Source of the DNA: a virus
IMG/VR virus record: IMGVR_UViG_3300032665_001045
Location: 1 to 64,000 of that record
Length of the DNA stretch: 64,000 bases
Direction: 5' to 3' (one strand)
Numbering within the stretch: position 1 is the first letter of the stretch; every line of letters begins with the position of its first letter. The position numbers and the translations under genes were made by a program. This document shows positions 46,773 through 55,489 of the stretch, one piece after another. Under the pieces are notes generated by a model that was not told where the DNA came from, made no database searches, and was given only the letters and a program-made list of their open reading frames with translations.

Positions 46773-46991
46773 TTAAAAGAATGGTAGTCCCGATTTCTTA
46801 GTAGTTTCCATATTATCATTAACAATTTTACTAATAATATCTTTTTCTTCTTTAGTCAATAACATAGCATCTTCATAAGACAATCCACCACGCATATACC
46901 AACACATACGTAATGCCTCGTCTCTATAGGCTTTTGATTCTTTATCGTAACTTTCGAGTAAAGCTACAATTTCTTCATTATCTAAAATCAA
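46773..46991 (-). CDS. gp51-like / tail-assembly protein, 72 aa (TTG start or frameshift product)
   Basis: This small helical protein has CWYMRGGLSYEDAMLLT and ends KKSGLPFF, a pattern I associate with the short gene after gp26 in marine T4-like phages (gp51-like hub assembly factor). The only start is TTG at 46991, which overlaps the TGA of gp26 (TTGA). It lies in the -1 frame of gp26 and the junction reads GGC TTT TGA, so a gp26-gp51 fusion by -1 slippage on TTTT is possible. Identity is moderately supported by order. Confidence 0.65.
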   Translation of the reverse strand: MILDNEEIVALLESYDKESKAYRDEALRMCWYMRGGLSYEDAMLLTKEEKDIISKIVNDNMETTKKSGLPFF

Positions 46992-47836
46992 AAGCCTTGA
47001 CCGAAAAAACTTGCATAATCAAAGTCAACAGCTAATTTAAATTCATGCTCGCACGCTGTACAAGCAACATCTATTGGTTTAATAGTAACTGCGTCTGATA
47101 TTTCTTTAATAGCAGTCTGCACTTGGCGCATAACATCAGATTTGGCATTCGCGTAGAATTCTTTAATAAAATTATGATCTGTAACTATTTGCCCATCTTC
47201 GGTTGAGATACTTTCTGTACAATTAACTACTGCTTCTAAATTTAGATTAATCATTTTTTGTACATGTGCTTCATACTGTGATTTTCTAACATCGGGGTCT
47301 AAATCTGGATCTGCTAGAGTTTGTATTAGTTTTTCCTCTTCAAACACTGAATTGCCGTTTCTGCTAACCTGCAGATAGTTCATTGGTTTTAGCCTAATAG
47401 ATAAACCTTCTACATCGACTGTTTTAGAATAGTCTGGCATTGTAATAGAACTAAGTACAGCAGGCAGATCTACATCATAATCGTGTTCTTCTCCACATTG
47501 TGGACAAATAGAACCGATGGCCATTTTTGGTCCATAGCTGGCAATACGTATAGCAATTAATGTACTGTCTACATCTACACTAGGCATCTCCCATGCATTT
47601 TTAATACTCGGGCAACAACTTTGTATAACATCTACTACACTGGTGCCGTTAATCAACGCATCAGGTGTGCGTAGTGTAATTTCATCACGTGTAGTCATTG
47701 GATATACAGGAATTTCTCCAGTGACTGGCAAATCTAAAGAACCTTGTTTCCAATAACGTCCGCGGCTGGTTAATTTAATATACAGTGCAGGTTGGCGAAA
47801 ATGTTTCGCTAATGGGTTATTGCTTTGTTGAGTCAT
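46988..47836 (-). CDS. 26: Baseplate hub assembly protein gp26
   Basis: The protein has 282 residues from ATG 47836 with AGGAAT upstream; the longer frame to 47923 would cross the divergent promoter region and the next gene. The body (SRGRYWKQGSL, PMTTRDEITLRTPDALING) is the T4 baseplate gp26-like family. It has two CxxC pairs (C111/C114, C259/C262) that could form a zinc site. It diverges from the tape-measure gene; hub/chaperone proteins and the tape measure act together in tail initiation. Confidence 0.87.
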   Translation of the reverse strand: MTQQSNNPLAKHFRQPALYIKLTSRGRYWKQGSLDLPVTGEIPVYPMTTRDEITLRTPDALINGTSVVDVIQSCCPSIKNAWEMPSVDVDSTLIAIRIASYGPKMAIGSICPQCGEEHDYDVDLPAVLSSITMPDYSKTVDVEGLSIRLKPMNYLQVSRNGNSVFEEEKLIQTLADPDLDPDVRKSQYEAHVQKMINLNLEAVVNCTESISTEDGQIVTDHNFIKEFYANAKSDVMRQVQTAIKEISDAVTIKPIDVACTACEHEFKLAVDFDYASFFGQGF

Positions 47837-47847
47837 GGTTTTATTCC

Positions 47848-47855
47848 TATAAATA
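47848..47855 (+). promoter_or_regulatory. Late promoter, perfect TATAAATA (tape measure)
   Basis: It lies in the 54-nt gap between divergent gp26 and the tape-measure gene, 35 nt before the latter's ATG. Confidence 0.7.
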
Positions 47856-47871
47856 TAATTGATATACCTTA

Positions 47872-47879
47872 TATTTATT
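47872..47879 (-). promoter_or_regulatory. Late promoter box AATAAATA (gp26)
   Basis: Minus-strand box 35 nt before the gp26 ATG, mirroring the plus-strand box; one mismatch to TATAAATA. Confidence 0.5.
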
Positions 47880-47890
47880 GGTAAACATTT

Positions 47891-50611
47891 ATGGCTGAAA
47901 ATAACGAAATAGACCAGGATCAAATTGATAAGATTAATGATATCCTGAGAGAATTAGGAACTACATTTGAGGATGAAATCAAGCGTCGTCACGTAGGTAG
48001 CAAATCTTGGGGTGATGCTGAAAAAGAAGTAGTAAAATATACTGAAATGTACAAAAAGTCTAGAGAGCAGTATAAGAAAACTGCTCAAGAACTTAATCGA
48101 GACATGCAGTCTATTAGAAAAAGCCTTAATGCTGGAGAAATGTCGGCTGAAGAACTTAGCGATAGATTAGAAACACTGCGTAAAGAAGTCGATAAAACAA
48201 TCGAGCAAGATAAGAAAAAAGCTCTATTAGATCAAAAAATGGACCTTGAGCGTCTAAATGCTCAAAATAAAGCCAGTGCTGTGCTTAAAGATGGTGCTTT
48301 TCAAACAGCAGGAGCCATGGGTGCAGGTATTGCTAAAGCAATAGGTGGATTGGCTAGATCTGCATTAACCAGTAGTGATAGTTTTGAAGTTGCAGGTAGT
48401 CTAATGTCTGCGGGTGTTGATATTATCAACACAGCTAATCAAGGTGGTGCTAATGCACTTAAATCGTTTGGCGCTGCTACAGCAGGCGCAGGTGGTAAAG
48501 TTGGAATATTAGGTGCCGGCGCCGAGATTGCAGGTACAGCACTAGGCGCATTAAGTGACGGAATGACTGAATTAGCTAAAGCCGGTATCGGCTTTATGAT
48601 AGGTCAGACTAAACAGTTAATAGGTGGCTTTAATGCAATGTCATCTGCTGGTGCAATATATACTGGCGGTATGACAGAAATGATTAGTACTGCCCAAACC
48701 GCAGGAATGACTCTTGATCAATTCTCCAAAGCAGTATCAAGTAATACAACAGCATTAGCTAAATCGGGCCTAGGGGTAGGTGATGCAAGTAAACGCATGG
48801 CTGGCGCTATGGAAAAAGGCGGTAAGTCCGCTCAAGCAGGCATGTTTGCTCTAGGTATGAGCATGGAAGACCAAGCTGCAGCCTATGCACAAACAATGGC
48901 TACTATGGCTGGTCCAACTGGTCAATTAAAAGCCAGCAATGCAGAAGTAGCGGCACAGACACAAGAGTATGCAAAAACTCTTAAAATGGTATCAGACATA
49001 ACAGGTGAAGATGCTAAAGCAAAGCAAGAGAAATTAAGACAAGATAACGATACTTTAGCATTTAACGCAGTATTGGACAAAATGTCCGAAAAAGAACGTG
49101 CTGCAACAAACAATGCTATGATGTTAATGAGCGCAGACCAACAACGTGCATTCCGCGAACAACATTTATACGGCACAATTATTAGTAAAGATTTGGCTGG
49201 TACAGCGGCAACTAACACAGCTATTGCTAAAAACTTTAATGATACATTCCAAGCATCTAAAAATCATACATTAGATGCTAAGAAAATGGCAGAAATTCAA
49301 CATGATACTGCTGCTGACATGAAAAAACAATCTGATGAAGCTGGCGCAAGCATTGGTTTAGCTACTTCTGGACCAGCTACTGAAATTGCTAAATCAATGA
49401 ACGAAATTAATCAATACGGTCAAAAATTTAGTAATGCACAAAAAGTAGCTGCTGAGATAGCAGAAGCACAGAAAAAAGGTCAGACAGGTCAAGCCGGTGA
49501 TGAAGTAAAATTACAACAACAACAACAACAATTTATGCTAGAACAGCAGGCACTTGCAGCAAAAAATCTAGGATTGTTTAGTAAAGCATTAGAAGAATCA
49601 CAAAAAGCTGCAATTTTAGCAGTAAAAGCATTAGGTTCATTAGCTGAAACTGCTAAGGAAAACCCAATCAAAGCAGGTATATTAGCTGCACTACCTGCTA
49701 TACTTGGTTTTGTGGGACCAATGTTATTGTCAAAGTTTGCTGGCGGAAAATTTGGAGTACTAGGCACACCAGGAAATCCAATGCACGTTACCATGGGTGG
49801 TGGCGGTGGCGGGCCTGATTTAAGTGACCTTGGCGGTGGAGAGAAAGGTGGCAAAGGTAAAGGGCTAACACAGGATAAATCAGGTAAATGGCGCAATGAA
49901 AAAGGTCAGTTTGCCAGCAAAGCTGAAATTGCTGAACATCTGGCAGAAAAAGAAGCCAAGCAAGCTGGTGGAGTAATGAGCAAGTTTAAGCAATTTGGCA
50001 AAATAGGTGGTAAGGCATTAGGTATTGCGGGTGCTGTAGCGAGTCTTGGTATGATGGCTAAAGACTTATACGATACTTCAAAAGATACTAAATTAACTAC
50101 AGGACAAAAACACGAAAAAGAAGGTGGTATTGTTGGCGAAGGTCTAGGTGGTGCTGGTGGTGCATGGGCCGGAGCTGCATTAGGTGCCGCTAATCCTGTT
50201 GCACTTGCACTAGATCCATTTACATTTGGTATGTCATCTGTAGTTGGTGGAGCCCTTGGTGGGGCATTGGGTTATTGGGGTGGTAGTAAACTTGGCGGAA
50301 TGGCAGGTAAAGCCGTTATGAAAGATAAACCAGTTGCACCGGCCGCACCAACTACACCAGCTGCACATCCTTCTCCTAGTGTACAAAATACTGCGCCTAA
50401 ACCACCTACATCAGATCATGCAGTTACTACTGCTTCTGCAGCATTAGCAACAACCCAAGCAGAAGAAAAAGCAAGAAAAGATGCTATGGTTACACCTGCG
50501 GCTAATTTACCACCGGGCGTACAGCAACAAATTGAGTTATTGCAGCAAATATTAACAACAATGTTAAAAAATAATCAAATAACAAATGGAATATTGCAAC
50601 ACTCAATGTAA
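47891..50611 (+). CDS. Putative tail tape-measure protein
   Basis: The 906-residue protein has an N-terminal charged coiled coil (about 1-125), a long Ala/Gly/Met-rich helical middle (such as QTAGMTLDQFSKAVSSNTTA and GDASKRMAGAMEKGGKSAQA), a hydrophobic segment near 593-617 (AGILAALPAILGFVGPMLL), a Gly-rich patch and hydrophobic helices near 690-810. This is the make-up of tape-measure proteins, which set tail length and can enter the host membrane. T4 gp29 is 590 aa, so the tail may be longer here. Identity rests on composition and position; an internal virion protein is the alternative. Confidence 0.65.
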   Translation: MAENNEIDQDQIDKINDILRELGTTFEDEIKRRHVGSKSWGDAEKEVVKYTEMYKKSREQYKKTAQELNRDMQSIRKSLNAGEMSAEELSDRLETLRKEVDKTIEQDKKKALLDQKMDLERLNAQNKASAVLKDGAFQTAGAMGAGIAKAIGGLARSALTSSDSFEVAGSLMSAGVDIINTANQGGANALKSFGAATAGAGGKVGILGAGAEIAGTALGALSDGMTELAKAGIGFMIGQTKQLIGGFNAMSSAGAIYTGGMTEMISTAQTAGMTLDQFSKAVSSNTTALAKSGLGVGDASKRMAGAMEKGGKSAQAGMFALGMSMEDQAAAYAQTMATMAGPTGQLKASNAEVAAQTQEYAKTLKMVSDITGEDAKAKQEKLRQDNDTLAFNAVLDKMSEKERAATNNAMMLMSADQQRAFREQHLYGTIISKDLAGTAATNTAIAKNFNDTFQASKNHTLDAKKMAEIQHDTAADMKKQSDEAGASIGLATSGPATEIAKSMNEINQYGQKFSNAQKVAAEIAEAQKKGQTGQAGDEVKLQQQQQQFMLEQQALAAKNLGLFSKALEESQKAAILAVKALGSLAETAKENPIKAGILAALPAILGFVGPMLLSKFAGGKFGVLGTPGNPMHVTMGGGGGGPDLSDLGGGEKGGKGKGLTQDKSGKWRNEKGQFASKAEIAEHLAEKEAKQAGGVMSKFKQFGKIGGKALGIAGAVASLGMMAKDLYDTSKDTKLTTGQKHEKEGGIVGEGLGGAGGAWAGAALGAANPVALALDPFTFGMSSVVGGALGGALGYWGGSKLGGMAGKAVMKDKPVAPAAPTTPAAHPSPSVQNTAPKPPTSDHAVTTASAALATTQAEEKARKDAMVTPAANLPPGVQQQIELLQQILTTMLKNNQITNGILQHSM

Positions 50612-50646
50612 AAAGGTTAAATATAGTATCATAAAGAGAATAGAAT

Positions 50647-52368
50647 ATGTCTTGGAAAAAGCATTTTAAGACCGCAAATAATAGCGGTATGATGAGTCCG
50701 TTGGGTGGTAGTGGTAATAACAACACTAACCTGCCAGACGCAAAATACAGTAACTTTGCCAGTCAATTGCCGGAAGTATATGTAGGTCATCCAAATCGCA
50801 CTGAGCGTTACAACCAGTATGAACAAATGGATATGGACAGTGAAATTAATGCGGCATTAGATATCCTTGCTGAGTTTATGACACAGCCCAATATCGAAAA
50901 CGGTACAGGTTTTGATTTATTCTTTAAAGAAGACCCAACAGATAACGAAGTTAAGATCCTTAAAGATCAACTACAACAATGGGTTAGTCTTAACGACTTA
51001 AACAAGAGATTGTTTAAATTAGTTCGCAATGTAATCAAATACGGCGATCAGGTATTTTTACGTGATCCAGAAACATTCAAATTGTTCTGGACAGAAATGT
51101 TTAAAGTTACTAAAGTTATTGTTAACGAAGCTAAAGGTAAAGAACCAGAGCAATACGTTATTAAAGATCTTAACATTAATTTCCAAAATTTAACTGCTAC
51201 AGCTTTAAGTAGTAGCGATACATATATTAATCATCCACAAGTTGGTGGACCTAGTGGAAGTTATGTACAACCACAAACTCCATATAGTGGTGGCAGCCGT
51301 TTTAGTCATGCTAAAAACGAAGCTGTTATTGATGCAGAACACGTAGTACACTTAAGTTTAACAGAGGGACTAGACTTAAACTGGCCTTTTGGTAACAGTG
51401 TGTTAGAAAGTATCTTTAAGATCTTTAAACAAAAAGAACTATTAGAAGATGCTATTATTATCTATCGCATACAACGTGCTCCGGAACGTCGTATCTTTAA
51501 GATTGACGTAGGTAATATGCCAACACACTTGGCTATGGCTTATGTTGACCGTATTAAAAATGAAATCCATCAACGTAGAATCCCAACGCAATCAGGTGGC
51601 GGACAAAACATGATGGATGCTACATATAATCCATTAAGTACAAACGAAGATTATTTCTTCCCAGTTACAGCAGACGGGCGCGGATCTAGCATAGATACAT
51701 TCCCGGGTGGTCAAAATCTAGGTGAAATTACAGACTTACGCTTCTTTACGAACAAGATGTTCCGTGGTTTACGTATTCCTAGTAGTTATTTGCCTACTGG
51801 AACAGATGAAAGTGAGCGTACATTTAGTGATGGTAAAACAACTACAGCATTGATTCAAGAATGGCGATTTAACCAATATTGTATGAGATTGCAAAAGTTA
51901 ATAGTTGAAAAACTTGATTCTGAGTTTAAGATGTTTATGCGTTGGAGAGGTATTAATATTGATAGTAGTTTGTTTGAACTACGTTTCAATGAACCACAAA
52001 ACTTTGCAAAATATCGTCAAGCTGAAATAGACACAGCACGTATTAACTCATTTACTGCACTAGAACAAATTCCTTACTTAAGTAAACGTTTTTTATTAGA
52101 GCGTTATTTAGATTTAAGCGAAGAAGAAATGCAACGCAATGATGAATTGTGGGCTCAAGAAAACGGTACAGTTGAAGATACTGAAGTTCCAAAAAGTAGT
52201 TTACGTGCAGTTGGTGTAACTACAGCAGGTCTACAACAAGATATGAATACACTATCACCAGAAGGTGGTACTCAGCCAGGAAATCTACCACCAGCAGAAA
52301 CTGGTAATCCAGCAGCTGCTACACCGCCACCAGGTGGACCTAATAGTGTTAGCTCAGGCGCAATCTAA
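50647..52368 (+). CDS. 20: Portal vertex protein gp20
   Basis: This 573-residue protein has typical T4-family portal segments: MDSEINAALDILAEFMTQ, VIKYGDQVFLRDP, IYRIQRAPERRIFKIDVG, YFFPVTADGRGSSIDTFPGG and SYLPTGTDESERTFSDGKT. The dodecameric portal is the DNA gate and the tail-attachment vertex. T4 gp20 is 524 aa; the C-terminus has an extra Pro/Gly-rich tail. It is followed by core, protease, scaffold and capsid genes in the T4 order. Confidence 0.96.
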   Translation: MSWKKHFKTANNSGMMSPLGGSGNNNTNLPDAKYSNFASQLPEVYVGHPNRTERYNQYEQMDMDSEINAALDILAEFMTQPNIENGTGFDLFFKEDPTDNEVKILKDQLQQWVSLNDLNKRLFKLVRNVIKYGDQVFLRDPETFKLFWTEMFKVTKVIVNEAKGKEPEQYVIKDLNINFQNLTATALSSSDTYINHPQVGGPSGSYVQPQTPYSGGSRFSHAKNEAVIDAEHVVHLSLTEGLDLNWPFGNSVLESIFKIFKQKELLEDAIIIYRIQRAPERRIFKIDVGNMPTHLAMAYVDRIKNEIHQRRIPTQSGGGQNMMDATYNPLSTNEDYFFPVTADGRGSSIDTFPGGQNLGEITDLRFFTNKMFRGLRIPSSYLPTGTDESERTFSDGKTTTALIQEWRFNQYCMRLQKLIVEKLDSEFKMFMRWRGINIDSSLFELRFNEPQNFAKYRQAEIDTARINSFTALEQIPYLSKRFLLERYLDLSEEEMQRNDELWAQENGTVEDTEVPKSSLRAVGVTTAGLQQDMNTLSPEGGTQPGNLPPAETGNPAAATPPPGGPNSVSSGAI

Positions 52369-52389
52369 TCTTTTTTGGTAAATAACTTT

Positions 52390-52629
52390 ATGAACCTATT
52401 AGAAATGTTTAATGAAAGCGATTTGCCTGGATACTATAACGAAAAGGACGATAATACTCCTTTAAAGTTAAGCGATCTTCGTAAGACTAAAATTACGTTA
52501 AAACAGCTTAATCGATTACGTATTATGAATGATGTGCGTAAACTTGAATATGAACAAAAAATAACATCGGTTCAAAAACAATATGCTCAACCACCTGCAG
52601 AAAGTTCAGAAGGCGGAATGTCTGCTTAA
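52390..52629 (+). CDS. Small head protein between portal and core, 79 aa
   Basis: The frame opens with TTG at 52375, but ATG 52390 gives a more natural start (MNLLEMFNESDLPGYYNEKD). The protein is helical and charged (KLSDLRKTKITLKQLNRLRI). T4 has the prohead core protein gp67 here; this protein has no clear similarity to it that I can state. Its place between gp20 and the acidic core gene suggests a prohead role. Confidence 0.65.
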   Translation: MNLLEMFNESDLPGYYNEKDDNTPLKLSDLRKTKITLKQLNRLRIMNDVRKLEYEQKITSVQKQYAQPPAESSEGGMSA

Positions 52630-52685
52630 TTATCTCTCAGAATCAATCAAAAAACACGCATTTAACCCAGTTTTTGTCTTATATA

Positions 52686-52693
52686 TGTAAATA
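52686..52693 (+). promoter_or_regulatory. Putative late promoter box, TGTAAATA
   Basis: It lies in the 117-nt gap before the prohead core gene, 54 nt upstream of its ATG, keeping the TAAATA core. Confidence 0.4.
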
Positions 52694-52746
52694 TTATTAC
52701 AAAGAATACATGATATGTATTATCTTACTCATTTTAAGGAGTTCAC

Positions 52747-53700
52747 ATGAACAAATACGAACAATTAGTTGAATTCATCATTAATGATGAAACTGAAAAG
52801 GCTCGTGAATTATTCCACAATATCGTTGTTGAAAAATCACGTGACATTTATGAAAGCCTAGTCGATCAAGAAGACTTAGAAGAAGTTGGTGGAAACCAAG
52901 TTAAAGGATTAGTTAAAGACGTTCAAATGGACGAAGAAGGCCTAGCTGAAGAAGAAGAATTTGATTCAGAAGAAGATGAAGACGGTGATTTTGACCATGA
53001 TGAATTTGGTGGCGAAGAACACGAAGAAGCTTCTGATGAAGAGCGTATCACTGATTTAGAAGATGCACTTGACGAACTTAAAGCTGAATTTGATGCATTA
53101 ATGGCTGACGAAGAACACGAGCCAGAACATCATGATGGTATTGATGATCCAGACTTTAGCGAAATTCATGGCGGCGAAGAAGAGTATGGCCAAGAAGATG
53201 AAATGGAAGGTATGATGTATGAGTCAGCTGAAGAAGATGACGAAGAAGATGACGAAGAAGATAGTGAAGAACTAGATGAATCAGTTATCCGCGAATACGT
53301 TGATTTAGTTGGCAAACCTTACTCAGGCGAATTAGATGGATCTGAAGGTCGTACAGTTGGTAAAGGCGGTGATGCTCCAGTAGTTAATGCTAAGGGTATT
53401 GTAGCTGGTAAAAATCCAATTGGTGCCGGTGCTGCTAATGCTCGCAACATTGCTACTGGTAAAGCAGGTCAAAACCCAGATGGTAAAGCAATTCCAAAAC
53501 CAAGCAATCAATATAGCAAAAATGAAGGCGATTTACCACACGCTGGTCAATTCAAAAACACCCCAGGTAAAAAGAAAGTTTGGGATGGTAGCGGAGATGG
53601 CGGTCACGGAGCTGAAAAGAAATCAGGTTCAGAAGGTAAATTAGTTGGTAATGACGGTAGTCGTCCTATCAATAAAAAGAGCCCATTAAAAGCTCGTTAA
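52747..53700 (+). CDS. Acidic prohead core protein
   Basis: The 317-residue protein has an N-terminal helix (NKYEQLVEFIINDETEKARE) that I associate with prohead core proteins of marine T4-like phages. A very acidic Glu/Asp-rich middle (about 60-185) and a Gly/Lys-rich basic tail (about 200-317) follow. Acidic core proteins fill the prohead and are cut by the gp21 protease. The start has AAGGAG 7 nt upstream. The T4 counterpart would be gp67/gp68, but it is much larger. Confidence 0.7.
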   Translation: MNKYEQLVEFIINDETEKARELFHNIVVEKSRDIYESLVDQEDLEEVGGNQVKGLVKDVQMDEEGLAEEEEFDSEEDEDGDFDHDEFGGEEHEEASDEERITDLEDALDELKAEFDALMADEEHEPEHHDGIDDPDFSEIHGGEEEYGQEDEMEGMMYESAEEDDEEDDEEDSEELDESVIREYVDLVGKPYSGELDGSEGRTVGKGGDAPVVNAKGIVAGKNPIGAGAANARNIATGKAGQNPDGKAIPKPSNQYSKNEGDLPHAGQFKNTPGKKKVWDGSGDGGHGAEKKSGSEGKLVGNDGSRPINKKSPLKAR

Positions 53701-53713
53701 TTAGGAAACAGCA

Positions 53714-54355
53714 ATGGCTTTATATCTTAAAGAAAACTTAACCTATGATGCTGCAAGAATGGAAGTTCTTACTGAGGACTCACATGACGGCAAAGGTAAG
53801 AATCTTTATATGAAAGGAATATTCATTCAAGGTGGCGTAAAGAACCATAATGAGCGTGTATACCCTGTTCAAGAGATTGGTAAAGCTGTTTCTCAAATTA
53901 TGGAACAAATCAAGGGTGGCTACAGCGTTTTAGGCGAAGTAGATCACCCAGATGATTTGAAAATTAATTTAGACCGTGTAAGCCATATGATTACTGATAT
54001 GTGGATGGACGGTCCTAATGGCTTTGGTAAATTAAAGATTCTTCCAACTCCTATGGGTAAGTTAGTAGAAACCATGTTAGAGAGTGGAGTAAAACTAGGC
54101 GTTAGTTCTAGAGGTAGCGGAAACGTTAGCGAAGGAAGTGGCCAAGTTAGTGACTTTGAAATAGTCACAGTAGATGTAGTTGCGCAACCAAGCGCACCTA
54201 ATGCGTATCCGACAGCGATTTACGAAGGACTGATGAATATGCGTGGTGGTGCTAAGGCATTCGAAATTGCTCGTGAAGCAAGCGCAGATCAAAAGGTACA
54301 GAAGTATTTGAGAGAGCAGGTTACTCGCTTGATCAAAGATCTAAAAATTAAATAG
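53714..54355 (+). CDS. 21: Prohead core protease gp21
   Basis: The 213-residue protein has the serine-protease catalytic pattern of the herpes assemblin/gp21 family: GEVDHPDD with H78 and GVSSRGSG with S131/S132. It cleaves the scaffold, capsid and core proteins during head maturation. T4 gp21 is 212 aa. It ends in TAG; the next codons (GAG ATC ACA) lead in frame to the gp22 ATG, and the stop overlaps the gp22 ribosome-binding site (TAGGAG). Confidence 0.95.
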   Translation: MALYLKENLTYDAARMEVLTEDSHDGKGKNLYMKGIFIQGGVKNHNERVYPVQEIGKAVSQIMEQIKGGYSVLGEVDHPDDLKINLDRVSHMITDMWMDGPNGFGKLKILPTPMGKLVETMLESGVKLGVSSRGSGNVSEGSGQVSDFEIVTVDVVAQPSAPNAYPTAIYEGLMNMRGGAKAFEIAREASADQKVQKYLREQVTRLIKDLKIK

Positions 54356-54364
54356 GAGATCACA

Positions 54365-55459
54365 ATGTTAGACGCTATCAAACCATTGTTGGAAAGTGGC
54401 ATCATTAACGAAGAAACTCAAACTGCTATTACAGAAGCTTGGGAATCACAAATTAATGAAGCACGTGAAGTTGTTCGCGCAGAATTGCGTGAAGAATTTG
54501 CTCGTCGCTACGATCATGACAAACAAGTAATGGTTGAAGCTCTAGACAAAATGGTTACTGAAAGTCTTACCGCCGAACTTAAAGAGTTCGCCGAAGAAAA
54601 ACAAGCTCTAGCTGAAGACCGTGTTAAATTTAAACGTAACATGGTAGAAAGCGCAGGTAAATTTAACAATTTTATGATTGGTAAATTATCTGAAGAGATT
54701 AAAGAGTTACGTACAGATCGCAAAGTTCAACAAGAAAGCGTTGCTAAACTTGAGAAATTTGTAATCAAAGCGTTAGCTGAAGAAATCAAAGAGTTTGATC
54801 AAGACAAGAAAGCTGTAGTTGAAACTAAAGTGAAACTGGTTGCTGAAGCTAATACTAAATTAGCTGAACTACAAAGTCAATTTATTAAACGCAGTGCAGC
54901 TCTTGTTAAAGAGTCAGTAACAAACAATCTAGGGTCAGAATTGACTCAACTAAAAGAAGACATCCAGGCTGCTCGTGAGAACATGTTTGGTCGTCGCCTA
55001 TTTGAAGCATTTGCAAGTGAATTTGCTGTAACTCACTTAAATGAGAACAAAGAATTTGCTAAACTTCAAGCTCAATTAGCTAAGAAAGACCGACAGTTAG
55101 CTGAAAGCAAGAAAGCAATTGCAGAAAAAGAAGCATTAGTTGAATCTAAGAACCGTGAAGTTCGAGTAATCAAAGAAAGTGTTAACCGCAAGGAGACACT
55201 AAATGGTTTACTTAAAACGTTAAATAAAGAGAAAGCTGAAGTAATGAGCAGTTTACTCGAAGGTGTGCAAACTGAAAGACTTCAGGCTGCATACGACAAG
55301 TATCTACCAGCAGTTCTAAACAATGCTCCGGCAGTCAAAACTGAAAAAGTAATGATCGCTGAAAGCCGCAAAGAAGTAACTGGTGATAAATCTGCTAAAG
55401 CAAACGTAGAATCTGACAACAATGTTGTTGAAATTCGTCGTTTAGCAGGGCTAAAATAG
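54365..55459 (+). CDS. 22: Prohead scaffold protein gp22
   Basis: The 364-residue protein is almost entirely charged and helical, with long coiled-coil stretches rich in Lys/Glu/Ala, as in T4 gp22 (269 aa). It forms the internal core on which gp23 assembles and is later degraded by gp21. It ends with two stops in a row, TAG TAA. The order gp21-gp22-gp23 is exactly that of T4. Confidence 0.93.
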   Translation: MLDAIKPLLESGIINEETQTAITEAWESQINEAREVVRAELREEFARRYDHDKQVMVEALDKMVTESLTAELKEFAEEKQALAEDRVKFKRNMVESAGKFNNFMIGKLSEEIKELRTDRKVQQESVAKLEKFVIKALAEEIKEFDQDKKAVVETKVKLVAEANTKLAELQSQFIKRSAALVKESVTNNLGSELTQLKEDIQAARENMFGRRLFEAFASEFAVTHLNENKEFAKLQAQLAKKDRQLAESKKAIAEKEALVESKNREVRVIKESVNRKETLNGLLKTLNKEKAEVMSSLLEGVQTERLQAAYDKYLPAVLNNAPAVKTEKVMIAESRKEVTGDKSAKANVESDNNVVEIRRLAGLK

Positions 55460-55489
55460 TAACACACTTTTATTAAGGAAAATAAAGAA

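Noticed and set aside
52369-52389. TTG at 52375 as start of the small head protein
   Set aside because: The ATG at 52390 gives a standard start, and neither position has a strong ribosome site; the extra five residues have no support.
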